Shown piece after piece: positions 16,101 through 23,364 of a DNA stretch of 34,559 bases (positions are counted from its first letter, which is position 1; every line of letters starts with the position of its first letter). Source of the DNA: Cellulomonas endophytica (GTDB lineage: Bacteria; Actinomycetota; Actinomycetes; Actinomycetales; Cellulomonadaceae); NCBI RefSeq assembly GCF_004123805.1, contig NZ_RWJX01000038.1, positions 1-34,559 on the forward strand, read 5' to 3'. Position numbers and translations under genes: made by a program. The notes below the pieces were generated by a model. That model did no database searches and was not told where the DNA came from. It was given only the letters and a program-made list of their open reading frames with translations.

Positions 16101-18331
16101 GCTCGGGCAACGTCGGCCCCGCGTCGGCGGTGGTGACGGCCACCGTGCCGCCCACCTCGTCGCCTGGATTCTCCGTGTCCGTGCGGTTCGCGGACGCGAC
16201 CGCCCCCGCGCCCCCCGGTCACGTGCGCGACTGGGGCCAGGCCTACGGCGCCCGGACCGGCACCGGCCAGGGCTCCGGCCTCGTCTACGGCTGGGTGCGG
16301 GTGGGCACGACGACCCCGCTCGACCTGACGCGCAACGGCCGGCTGCGGACGGGCACGCCGACGACGGACCCCCGCCTGACGGGCGTCGTGCACATGGACT
16401 GGCAGGCCTCGATGGGCACGACGGGCACCGCGGTGCCGGGCTCGTGGGAGGTCGCGGTGCCGAACGGCCTCTACGTCGTGAGCGCGACCGTCGGCGACGC
16501 GGCGGGCTACACCAACAGCACCCACACGCTGGGCGTCGAGGACCAGAACGCCGTGGCCCGGGCCGTGCCCACGTCGACGACCCGGTTCTTCGCCGCGACC
16601 CGCACGGTGCGCGTCTCGGACGGGCGGCTGACGCTCTCGCCCGCCGGCGGCACGAACACGAAGCTCGTCGTCGTCGACGTCGACCCGGTGCCCACGACGC
16701 CGGCCCGGCCGCGGATCGCGTCCGTGGACCCGCGCAACGGCGCGACCGGCGTGCTCCGTGACCGCAGCATCACCGCGGGGCTCGACCTCACCGGCGGGGG
16801 GATCGACCGCGCGTCCCTGTCGCAGGCGACCGCCCGCCTCACCTCCGTGCCGGACGGCGCGACCGTGCCCGTCAACGTCACGACGAGCGGCGGCGGCGAC
16901 GTCGTCGTCCTCACCCCCGACGTCGTGCTCGTCGCGGGCCGGACGTACCGCTTCGACGTCACCTCAGGGCTCCGCGACGTGGCGGGCAACGCCTTCCACC
17001 CCTGGTCGAGCGTCTTCACCGCGGGCACCGCGCTCGGCGGCACCGGGCTCGAGGGCGTCGCCTTCGACAAGCGGGCCACGCCGGCCACGGGGCAGGACTT
17101 CACGAGCACCGTGCTCGGGCCGGACGGGAAGCTCTACGCCGGCACCCTGCAGGGCTACCTCTTCCGCTACCCCGTGGCGGCCGACGGAACCCTCGGGACC
17201 GGGGAGCGGATCGACACCGTGCGGACGCACGCCGGCGGGGCGCGGACGATCATCGGGCTCGCCTTCGACCCGGCCGCCACCGCCGACCACCTCGTGCTGT
17301 GGGTGACGGAGAACCGGCAGTACATCGGGGTCGCGGACGTGCCGGACTGGACCGGGAGGATCCTTCGCCTGTCGGGGCCGGCGCTGGCCACCGCGCAGGC
17401 CGTCGTCGTCGGGCTGCCGCGCTCCGCGCGCGACCACGAGACGAACTCCCTGGCCTTCCACGCCGGCGCGCTGTACCTCACCCAGGGCAGCAACACCGCC
17501 ATGGGGGCGCCGGACGTCGCGTGGGAGCTGCGCCCCGAGCGCGTCCTCACCGCCGCGGTGCTCCGGCTGGACCCCGCCCGGCTGCCTGCGACGCTGCCCC
17601 TCGACGTGCGCACGCCCGACGGCGGCGGCACCTACGACCCGTCCGCGCCCGGCGCCGCGCTCACCCTGCACGCCACGGGGGTCCGCAACGCGTACGACCT
17701 CGTCTGGCACAGCAACGGCCGCCTGTACGTGCCGACGAACGGCTCCGGCCTCGGCGGCGCGTTCCCGGCGACCCCCGCGACGCTGCCCCCCGCGTGCAGC
17801 CGCCGCATCGACGGCGCCTGGACGGGCCCGCGGGCGCCGGGCGTCGCCGACAACCCCGTCGACGAGACGGACTGGGTCTTCCGCGTGTCCGCCGGCGGCT
17901 ACTACGGCCACCCCAACCCCGCCCGCTGCGAGTGGGTCTTCAACGGCGGCAACCCGACGACGGGCCCCGACCCCTTCGAGGCGAGCGTCTACCCCGTCGG
18001 CGTCCAGCCCGACCGCAACTACCGGCTGCCCGAGGTGTACGACGCCGGCATGCACGCCTCCGCCGACGGGGTCGTGGAGTACCTGGGGAACGCCTTCGGC
18101 GGGGCCCTGCGCGGGCGCCTCGTCGTGGCGCGGTACTCGGCGAGCCAGGACCTCATGGTGCTCGACCCGTCGGGCACCGACGGCCGGATCGTGTCGCGCG
18201 CACTCGGGGTGGCGGGATTCACCGGGTTCGACCACCCGCTCGACCTGGCCCAGCACGTGCCCTCGGGCTCGCTGTACGTCACGGAGCTGGGCGGCCGGCG
18301 GATCACGCAGCTCGTGCCGCGGGCCGGGTGA
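13190..18331 (+). CDS. secreted multidomain Kelch/FnIII/propeller protein
   Basis: 1713-aa exported protein. Residues 1-28 form a signal peptide (Arg-rich start, LLVATLALLLLA, AAA cleavage region), then a Pro/Ala/Asp-rich linker to about 75. Modules in order: FnIII-like 1 (about 78-170), Kelch propeller 1 (about 181-480, repeated LYVFGG/YDPATDAWTR-type blades), FnIII-like 2 (485-582), Kelch propeller 2 (589-882), FnIII-like 3 (889-985), malectin-like carbohydrate-binding module (about 993-1167, starting FSVSVRFAD), Ig-like SbsA type (1173-1280), and a C-terminal NHL/sorbosone-dehydrogenase-like propeller (1284-1713). FnIII 2 and 3 are close duplicates. No sortase motif or C-terminal membrane anchor is seen, so it is probably secreted. 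A carbohydrate-binding role is inferred; no enzymatic residues were confirmed. Confidence 0.85.
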   Translation: MSLRMSTRPRALLVATLALLLLAPPSAAAPPDPGPTSPPPTAAATAGVPTDVIPDTPASAPADEPADAPADVSVAAVPAAPPRLEGAGGDRGVGLLWDPSPSTGVAGYHVFRSTTLPVATTGTPLTAAPQTARTFLDTGRTNGTVYHYAVVAVDAAGARSAPSPMVSVRPAAPPVPTGATLTWAQRASAAIGRREASGAALGGRLYVFGGQYTGNTQTLRSDRYDPATDAWTRLRDLPELLTHAPVVADGTTLWILGGYVGLDRKDSSPRVWKYDTVTDTYSAGPSLPAPRGGGGAVLVGRTLHYFTGAVRRDSTGGPTTDHPEHWTLAVDGGTTWQPAAPVPNPRNHVGTALLGGTVYLVGGQHGEAEGHTPQTQVDAYDVATGTWRRVADLPVPRGHISASTFVWNGKLLVLGGSVLGAAASRTIFEYDPATNAWTTRTDLPEALRSPVADLIDGRVVVNGGRTATETSPRTWVGSVAGGTDTTPPGAPTGVTAALSGGSVVVRWTARTETDLAGYAVHRATSTPVPTTGTPLSGATPLTGTSFTDAAPPAGTTVHYVVTARDRAGNTGAPSTTVSVAVPGTTGTGTWAPATALPVALLDGGGAAIGTTLYVVGGKTSAAYVSTLRVLDTATGGWTTGAPLPGAAVENPAVATDGRYLYVAGGSTAAFSGAVRTVHRYDPAANTWTRLADLATARGGAAAVVRDGVLWVLGGMDGSGASLATTERLTLTGGTWTAGPALATARDNAAAAATTAGILVVGGRTRLASGTEVAGNLAGTELLAPGATTWRSAAPVPTGRRSAAVGVLGGEVVVAGGERRADGTVWPQTEAWNPATGTWRTLTAMRTPRHGAAAAVVGGRLHVVGGGTTGGRSFSTVHEVLTPGTAPRDTTPPGAPTGVTATASAEPAVTVGWAARTETDLAGYRVHRSTTTPVPTSGTPASGTALLTGTTFTDRAVTAGATLHYVVVAVDRSGNVGPASAVVTATVPPTSSPGFSVSVRFADATAPAPPGHVRDWGQAYGARTGTGQGSGLVYGWVRVGTTTPLDLTRNGRLRTGTPTTDPRLTGVVHMDWQASMGTTGTAVPGSWEVAVPNGLYVVSATVGDAAGYTNSTHTLGVEDQNAVARAVPTSTTRFFAATRTVRVSDGRLTLSPAGGTNTKLVVVDVDPVPTTPARPRIASVDPRNGATGVLRDRSITAGLDLTGGGIDRASLSQATARLTSVPDGATVPVNVTTSGGGDVVVLTPDVVLVAGRTYRFDVTSGLRDVAGNAFHPWSSVFTAGTALGGTGLEGVAFDKRATPATGQDFTSTVLGPDGKLYAGTLQGYLFRYPVAADGTLGTGERIDTVRTHAGGARTIIGLAFDPAATADHLVLWVTENRQYIGVADVPDWTGRILRLSGPALATAQAVVVGLPRSARDHETNSLAFHAGALYLTQGSNTAMGAPDVAWELRPERVLTAAVLRLDPARLPATLPLDVRTPDGGGTYDPSAPGAALTLHATGVRNAYDLVWHSNGRLYVPTNGSGLGGAFPATPATLPPACSRRIDGAWTGPRAPGVADNPVDETDWVFRVSAGGYYGHPNPARCEWVFNGGNPTTGPDPFEASVYPVGVQPDRNYRLPEVYDAGMHASADGVVEYLGNAFGGALRGRLVVARYSASQDLMVLDPSGTDGRIVSRALGVAGFTGFDHPLDLAQHVPSGSLYVTELGGRRITQLVPRAG

Positions 18332-18352
18332 CCCGGTCGCGCAGGGGACCGC

Positions 18353-19072
18353 TCAGGCCTGCGAGACGGGGCTGATCACCAGCTCGTCGACACGCACCCA
18401 GGGCGGGGAGTCGAGCACGAAGCGCACGGCGCGCCCCACGTCGTCGGGCCGGAGCATCACGGCGCGGGCCGCGTCCCCGGGGACCTGCGGGCGGAAGGCG
18501 AGGAACTCGGTGTCCACGTCCCCGGGGCACAGGTGGCAGGCCCGCACGCCGTGCGCGGCCTCCTGGGCGTTGAGGCTCGCGCACAGCGCGCGCAGCGCGG
18601 TCTTGCTCGCGCTGTACGCGACGCCGGCGCCGGGGGAGAACCGCCACGCGGCGTAGGAGGAGACCACGACGACCTGCCCGCCGGCGGCCCGCAGGTCGGG
18701 CAGGGCCGCGTCGACCGCCAGCGCCACCGCCGTCAGGTTCGTGTCGACGACCGCCTGGACCTCGCGCATCGACTGGTCCGCCCAGGCGCGGCGCGGCGTG
18801 TTGAGGCCGGCCGAGAGGACCAGGTCGTCGACCCGCCCCCACGCCGCCGCGATCGCGCCGCGCGCCTCCGCCAGCGCGTCGCCGTCGCGGGCGTCGAGCG
18901 GCAGGACCAGCGCCTCGCCGCCGGCGCGCCTGACGAGGGCGGCGGTCTCCTGGAGCCGGTCCGGCCGCCGCCCGCTGAGCGCCACCCGCCGCCCGGGCGC
19001 CGCGGCCACCGCCGCCGCACGGCCCATGCCGCTGCCGGCCCCCGTGACCCACAGCGCGCGCGGGGCCGTCAC
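18353..19072 (-). CDS. short-chain dehydrogenase/reductase
   Basis: 239-aa classical SDR. Cofactor loop TGAGSGMG (about 11-18) is followed by ALSGRRPDRL, where the Arg-Arg after the second strand suggests NADP(H). LSAGLNTP replaces the usual NNAG. Catalytic Ser lies in VVSSYAAW and Tyr/Lys in YSASK, and the PGDVDTEF segment follows. Start GTG 19072 overlaps the upstream SDR stop by GTGA, so the two SDRs form a coupled pair. The stop faces the Kelch gene's stop 21 bp away with no clear terminator between. Substrate unknown. Confidence 0.87.
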   Translation of the reverse strand: MTAPRALWVTGAGSGMGRAAAVAAAPGRRVALSGRRPDRLQETAALVRRAGGEALVLPLDARDGDALAEARGAIAAAWGRVDDLVLSAGLNTPRRAWADQSMREVQAVVDTNLTAVALAVDAALPDLRAAGGQVVVVSSYAAWRFSPGAGVAYSASKTALRALCASLNAQEAAHGVRACHLCPGDVDTEFLAFRPQVPGDAARAVMLRPDDVGRAVRFVLDSPPWVRVDELVISPVSQA

Positions 19073-19875
19073 CGCCGGCCCGCCAGCTCGTAGGCCCGCT
19101 GCGGGAGCTGGGTGGCGAGCTTGCCGCCGCTGACGTCGACGAGGGTGCCCGTGATGTAGCGCGAGGCGTCGCTGGCGAGGAAGCACAGCAGGTCGCACAC
19201 CTCCTGGGCGTCGCCCCAGCGGCGCAGGGTCAGGGTGTCCAGCAGCCGGTCCTGCGTGGCCTGGTCCTTCTCGAGGAACCCGTTGAGCTCGCTCGGGATC
19301 ATCCCCGGGGCGTACGCGTTCGCGGTGATGCCCCACGGCCCCAGCTCGCCCGCGAGGACCCGGGTGAGCTGCACGACGGCCGCCTTCGAGGCGGCGTAGA
19401 CGGCGCTGCCGACGCTGGGGACGATCGCGGCGAAGGAGGCGGCGTTGAGGATGCGGCCGCCGCCCTGGCGCTTCATCGCGGGGATGACCGCCCGGCAGGT
19501 GCGGAACGTGCCCGTGACGTTGACGTCGAGCACCGCCGTCCAGGTCGCCGCGTCGACCTCCTCGACGAGCCCCTCGCCGAGGATGCCGGCGTTGTTGACG
19601 AGCACGTCGACCCGGCCGAAGCGCTCCAGCGCGGCGGCCACGGCGGCGGCCACCGAGGCGTCCGACCGCACGTCGCAGGCGAGGGCGAGCGCCTCCCCGC
19701 GCGCCGCGCCGGTCGCCCCCTCGACCGGGTCCTCGACCCACGCCACGGCCGCCGCGTCGACGTCCGTCGCGACGACGTGCGCGCGTTCGGCCAGGAAGGT
19801 CTCGGCGATCGCCCGGCCGATGCCGCGCCCGGCGCCGGTGACGAGGACGACCCTGTCCGCGAGGTTGAGCTCCAT
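19069..19875 (-). CDS. short-chain dehydrogenase/reductase
   Basis: 268-aa classical SDR. TGAGRGIG cofactor loop (about 13-20), ATDVD after strand 2 (acidic, suggesting NAD(H)), NNAGILGEG, catalytic Ser in NAASFAAI and YAASK, then YAPGMIPSELN and the FLASDASRYITGTLVDVSGG end typical of FabG-like and sugar/alcohol dehydrogenases. ATG 19875 begins the conserved fold directly. It heads a two-gene unit with the following SDR, the two having opposite cofactor preferences by inspection; a cofactor-cycling or epimerising pair is possible but unproven. It is divergent from a NUDIX gene across a 12-bp repeat array. Confidence 0.88.
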   Translation of the reverse strand: MELNLADRVVLVTGAGRGIGRAIAETFLAERAHVVATDVDAAAVAWVEDPVEGATGAARGEALALACDVRSDASVAAAVAAALERFGRVDVLVNNAGILGEGLVEEVDAATWTAVLDVNVTGTFRTCRAVIPAMKRQGGGRILNAASFAAIVPSVGSAVYAASKAAVVQLTRVLAGELGPWGITANAYAPGMIPSELNGFLEKDQATQDRLLDTLTLRRWGDAQEVCDLLCFLASDASRYITGTLVDVSGGKLATQLPQRAYELAGRR

Positions 19876-19888
19876 GCGCGCCCACTGT

Positions 19889-19971
19889 GCCACCCCGGCG
19901 GCCACCCCGGCGGTCGGGCCGGAGGTCGGGCCGGAGGTCGGGCCGGAGGTCGGGCCGGAGGTCGGGCCGGG
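19889..19971. repeat. 12-bp tandem repeat array in divergent promoter region
   Basis: Two copies of gccaccccggcg (19889-19912) run into five copies of ggtcgggccgga (19912-19971, the last with a final g), keeping a 12-bp period over about 83 bp. The array fills most of the 123-bp gap between the SDR pair and the NUDIX gene. Confidence 0.85.
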
Positions 19972-19986
19972 GGGCGGCCCGCCTCC

Positions 19987-19992
19987 TAGGAT
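19987..19992 (+). promoter_or_regulatory. -10 of leaderless NUDIX gene
   Basis: TAGGAT, then 6 nt (cgccgc), then GTG 19999. No clear -35; the upstream flank is the 12-bp repeat array. Confidence 0.6.
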
Positions 19993-19998
19993 CGCCGC

Positions 19999-20478
19999 GT
20001 GCCGATCCCCGACTTCATCGTCGACCTGCGCCGCCGCGTCGGCCACGACCTGCTGTGGCTGTCCGGCGTCACCGCCGTCGTGCGGCGCGAGCACGAGGGG
20101 CGCACCCAGGTGCTCCTCGTCCGCCGCGCCGACGACGGCCGCTGGACGCCGGTCACCGGCATCATCGACCCGGGGGAGCAGCCCGCGGCCGCGGCGGAGC
20201 GCGAGGTGCTCGAGGAGGCCGACGTCGTGGCCGTGGCGGAGCGGCTCACGCGCGTGCACACGCTGCCGCCGATGACCTACGACAACGGCGACCGGGCGCA
20301 GTACCTCGACCTCACGTTCGCGCTGCGGTGGGTGTCGGGGGAGCCGCACCCCGCCGACGGGGAGAACAGCGCGGCCGGGTGGTTCGACCTCGAGGACCTG
20401 CCCCCGCTGGACGACGAGATGACGGCGCGCCTGGCCGCGGGCCTGGCAGCGGGGCCCGCCGCGACCTTCGAGCGGTAG
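19999..20478 (+). CDS. NUDIX hydrolase
   Basis: 159-aa NUDIX hydrolase, probably acting on a nucleoside-diphosphate-linked substrate. The NUDIX box GX5EX7REUXEEXGU is present at about residues 54-76 (GIIDPGE ... REVLEEADV), with Asp replacing the final conserved Gly; the metal-binding Glu residues are kept. It opens with an IVDLRRRVGHDLLWLSGVTAVV segment common in actinobacterial NUDIX proteins. GTG 19999 is supported by TAGGAT 6 nt upstream (leaderless). The C-terminal DDEMTARLAAGL lies in a helical tail. It is followed 78 nt later by the flavoprotein gene, so co-transcription is possible. Confidence 0.9.
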   Translation: MPIPDFIVDLRRRVGHDLLWLSGVTAVVRREHEGRTQVLLVRRADDGRWTPVTGIIDPGEQPAAAAEREVLEEADVVAVAERLTRVHTLPPMTYDNGDRAQYLDLTFALRWVSGEPHPADGENSAAGWFDLEDLPPLDDEMTARLAAGLAAGPAATFER

Positions 20479-20556
20479 CGCCGCCCGTCGCGCACGCCCC
20501 AGGATGGCCCCGGCGTGAGGGGCGGACGGGCCGTCGTGGCGCCGAGGGGACCACAC

Positions 20557-22104
20557 ATGACCGAGCAGGGGTCGCAGGCCGGCACGCAGGAGTTCGACGT
20601 CGTCGTCGTCGGGGCCGGGGCCGTCGGGGAGAACGCCGCCGACCGGGCGAGCCGGACCGGCCTGTCCGTCGCGCTCGTCGAGCACGAGCTCGTGGGCGGC
20701 GAGTGCTCCTACTGGGCCTGCATGCCGTCGAAGGCGCTGCTGCGGCCGAACGCCGCGCTCGCGGCCGCGCGGGCCGTGCCGGGGGCGGGGGCGGCGGTGA
20801 GCGGCGGGCTCGACGTGCCGGCCGTCCTGGCCTGGCGCGACGACGTGGCGTCCCACTGGCAGGACGACGGCCAGGCGGAGTGGGTGGAGGGCGCGGGCCT
20901 CACGCTGCTGCGCGGGCACGCCCGCCTCACCGGGCCGCGCGAGCTGTCGCTGTCGGGCGCGGACGGGACGACGACGGTCCGGGCACGCCACGCGGTGATC
21001 CTGGCGACGGGGTCCGTGCCCGTCCTGCCGCCGGTCGACGGGCTCGCCGACGTGGAGCCGTGGACGAGCCGGGAGGCCACGTCGTCCTCGGAGGTGCCGG
21101 GGCGGCTGGCCGTCGTCGGCGGCGGGGTCGTCGCCACGGAGATGGCGACCGCCTACCGCTCGTTCGGCAGCGCGGTCACGCTCGTCGTGCGCGGGGAGCG
21201 GCTGCTCGCGAACGCCGAGCCCTTCGCCGGCGAGCAGGTGGGGGACGCGCTCACGGAGGCCGGCGTCGAGGTGCTGCTGGGGGCGGAGACGGTGGCGGCC
21301 CGCCGCGGCGACGAGGGCACGGAGCTGGAGGTCCGCACCGCGGACGGGGTGCGCACGCTCGTCGTGGACCGCGTCCTCGTCGCGACGGGCCGGAAGCCCG
21401 CGACCGCCGACCTGGGGCTCGAGGCCGTCGGCCTGGAGCCCGGCGCCGGGCTCGAGGTGGACGACGCCCTGCAGGTCACCGGCGTGGCCGGCGGCTGGCT
21501 GTTCGCCTGCGGCGACGTGACGGGTCGTACCGCCACGACGCACCAGGGCAAGTACGACGCCCGCGTCGTCGGGGACGTCGTCGCCGCGCGCTTCGCCCCC
21601 TCGGGGGAGGGAGCCGGGGACGGCAGCTCCGCCGACGCGGCGACGGACGCGAACGCCGACGAGGAGGCCCCCCTCGCCCCGCCGCCCACCGCCGCCGCCG
21701 AGGCGGGGGCCGGCGCGTGGAGCCGCTACCGCGCCACGGCCGACCTGCGCGCGGTGCCGCAGGTCGTCTTCACGCACCCCGAGGTCGCCTGGGTCGGCCC
21801 GACGCAGGCCGAGCTCGAGCGCGACGGCGTGCCCGTCCGGGCGCTGCGCTACGACCTCGCGAACATCGCGGGCGCCAGCGTGCACGCGCGGGGCTACCAG
21901 GGCACGGGGCAGCTCCTCGTCGACACCGCCCGCGGCGTGGTCGTCGGGGCGACGTTCGTCGGGCCCGACGCCGGCGAGATGCTCCACGCGGCGACGATCG
22001 CCGTGGTGGGCGAGGTGCCGCTGGAGCGCCTGTGGCACGCCGTGCCGTCCTACCCGACGGTGAGCGAGGTCTGGCTCCGCTTCCTGGAGTCCGCCGGCTT
22101 CTGA
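20557..22104 (+). CDS. NAD(P)/FAD-dependent disulfide oxidoreductase-like protein
   Basis: 515-aa class I pyridine-nucleotide-disulfide-oxidoreductase fold (Lpd/MerA/glutathione-reductase-like). FAD-binding GAGAVG (19-24), redox-active pair Cys50-x4-Cys55 in GGECSYWACMPSK, a second Rossmann motif VVGGGVVATE, and ACGDVTG contacting FAD. Two oddities are visible. The catalytic His of the C-terminal HPT motif is replaced by Tyr (SYPTVSE), and an Ala/Asp/Glu-rich insertion of about 35 residues (21600-21715) precedes the dimerisation domain. Start ATG 20557 has gagggga upstream at good spacing; a GTG at 20515 is an alternative. Substrate unknown; Lpd or mycothione-reductase labels would be over-assignments. 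Confidence 0.88.
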   Translation: MTEQGSQAGTQEFDVVVVGAGAVGENAADRASRTGLSVALVEHELVGGECSYWACMPSKALLRPNAALAAARAVPGAGAAVSGGLDVPAVLAWRDDVASHWQDDGQAEWVEGAGLTLLRGHARLTGPRELSLSGADGTTTVRARHAVILATGSVPVLPPVDGLADVEPWTSREATSSSEVPGRLAVVGGGVVATEMATAYRSFGSAVTLVVRGERLLANAEPFAGEQVGDALTEAGVEVLLGAETVAARRGDEGTELEVRTADGVRTLVVDRVLVATGRKPATADLGLEAVGLEPGAGLEVDDALQVTGVAGGWLFACGDVTGRTATTHQGKYDARVVGDVVAARFAPSGEGAGDGSSADAATDANADEEAPLAPPPTAAAEAGAGAWSRYRATADLRAVPQVVFTHPEVAWVGPTQAELERDGVPVRALRYDLANIAGASVHARGYQGTGQLLVDTARGVVVGATFVGPDAGEMLHAATIAVVGEVPLERLWHAVPSYPTVSEVWLRFLESAGF

Positions 22105-22135
22105 CGGTCCCGGCAGGGACCCGCACCGACCCGTG

Positions 22136-22187
22136 ACGACGAGGGGCCCGGGCCGCCGCCGCAGCGTTGGCCCGGGCCCCTCGTCGT
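22136..22187 (+). terminator. strong terminator after flavoprotein gene
   Basis: A perfect 19-bp stem (22136-22154 with 22169-22187) around a 14-nt loop. It lies 32 nt after the flavoprotein stop and 25 nt past the facing stop of the binding-protein gene, so it probably serves both converging genes. Confidence 0.85.
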
Positions 22188-22211
22188 GACCGGCACGTCG
22201 ACCGGGTGGGA

Positions 22212-23216
22212 TCAGCTCGTGGCGAGCGAGCCGTCGCTGGACAGGACGAGCCCGAGGGCCGCCTCGCCGTCGCGGACGGCCGCGCCGATGAGCCCGAAGT
22301 CGTAGGAGCGGAACTCCGTGAACGTCAGGCCGTAGGTCTCCTCCAGGCCGACCTGGCAGAAGGGCCGCTCGGGGCACTCGGCCGGGCCGGCGAGGGTGAG
22401 GCCGCCGGCGCAGGCCTCGGCGAGGTCGGACAGCGTCGTGACGCCGTACTCCTCGGCGAAGGCGGTGGTGACCGCGAAGGCGTTCTGGTCCTGGGCGGCC
22501 GAGGCGGCGCCGACCGCCAGCTGCGACTGCTCGGCCAGCGGCGCGAGCGCGGCGACCGTGGCGTCGACGTCGCCCGAGGCCACGGACTCCGCCTCCGCGC
22601 CGTTGATGCGCGCGTTGAGGAAGTCGGCCAGGGTCGCCGCGTACTCCGGCACGACCGTGAGCGTGCCGTCCTGCAGCGCGGGCAGGTACGTCTCGCGGTT
22701 GCCGACGGTGCGGACCTCGACGGTGAACCCGCCGGACCGCAGGACGGCGGCGTAGATCTCCGCGAGCGTGGCGCTCTCGGAGAAGTTCGCCGCACCGACG
22801 ACGAGGTTCCCGGTGCCCGTGCTGCCGTCGGCGGCCAGGCCCTCGGCCTCGACGAACTGCCCCGCCACGTCCGAGGACGTCTGGCGGTCGATGTCCACCG
22901 ACTTGTTCAGCCCGATGAGCGTCTCGGTGTCGAGCGCGGCGGACACGGTGTCCAGCAGCTCGACGATGCCCGGGTTCGCGGCGACGGCCGCGGCGTTGAA
23001 CGCGGGGATGATGTTGTCGGCGTTCTGCAGCTCCTGGTCGTCCTCGAGGACGACGAGCTGCTCGCCCGCGACGGGCTCGCAGGCCGTCTCGCCGGCGGCG
23101 CCCGTGGCGGCCGGCGCCTCGGTCTCGCCGCCGCCGGACCCCGGGTCGCCGCAGCCGGCGAGGAGGAGGCCGGTCGCGGCGGCGAGGGCGACGACGAGAG
23201 TGGGGGGACGGCGCAC
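22212..23216 (-). CDS. circularly permuted OpuC/ProX-type osmolyte-binding lipoprotein
   Basis: 334-aa lipoprotein, binding component of a glycine-betaine/choline-type ABC importer. Signal peptide with lipobox LLLAGC (Cys22), then a Gly/Ala/Glu linker to about 50. The order of the fold is unusual: the segment LVVLEDD ... ADNIIP ... LNKSVDID (about 53-128), which closes the C-terminus of OpuC/ProX proteins, comes first, followed by the normal N-terminus LVVGAANFSESATLAEIYA (137 on), then VVPEYAATLADFL, AQDQNAFAVT, CPERPFC, and the protein ends at LVLSSDGSLATS, just where the moved segment normally begins. Start GTG 23216 has GAGGAG 6 nt upstream. The four-gene transporter context supports the role; the exact ligand is unknown. 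Confidence 0.9.
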   Translation of the reverse strand: MRRPPTLVVALAAATGLLLAGCGDPGSGGGETEAPAATGAAGETACEPVAGEQLVVLEDDQELQNADNIIPAFNAAAVAANPGIVELLDTVSAALDTETLIGLNKSVDIDRQTSSDVAGQFVEAEGLAADGSTGTGNLVVGAANFSESATLAEIYAAVLRSGGFTVEVRTVGNRETYLPALQDGTLTVVPEYAATLADFLNARINGAEAESVASGDVDATVAALAPLAEQSQLAVGAASAAQDQNAFAVTTAFAEEYGVTTLSDLAEACAGGLTLAGPAECPERPFCQVGLEETYGLTFTEFRSYDFGLIGAAVRDGEAALGLVLSSDGSLATS

Positions 23217-23364
23217 AGGCTGCTCCTCGTTCAGGGCCGCACCTTCTGCACGGCGGCACACATTCGACCCCCGCGTCCCGGCACGGGCAAGCGCTGGGGC
23301 CGACCGTCCCGCCAGCCGGTACCGGACCGTGACCTGCCGGGGCGCCGCGGGCGGGGCGGGGCGC

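Noticed and set aside
13073..16525. A 1150-codon open frame antisense to the Kelch-propeller gene
   Set aside because: Long antisense frames are common in very GC-rich DNA; this one is Arg/Gly/Ala-rich with no domain, while the forward frame has clear signal peptide and modules.
19889..19971. The 12-bp repeat array as a CRISPR
   Set aside because: Units are contiguous, only 12 bp, without spacers, and no cas genes are nearby.
20557..22104. Naming the flavoprotein lipoamide dehydrogenase or mycothione reductase
   Set aside because: The catalytic His is replaced and no partner E1/E2 or mycothiol genes are in the window, so the substrate cannot be assigned.
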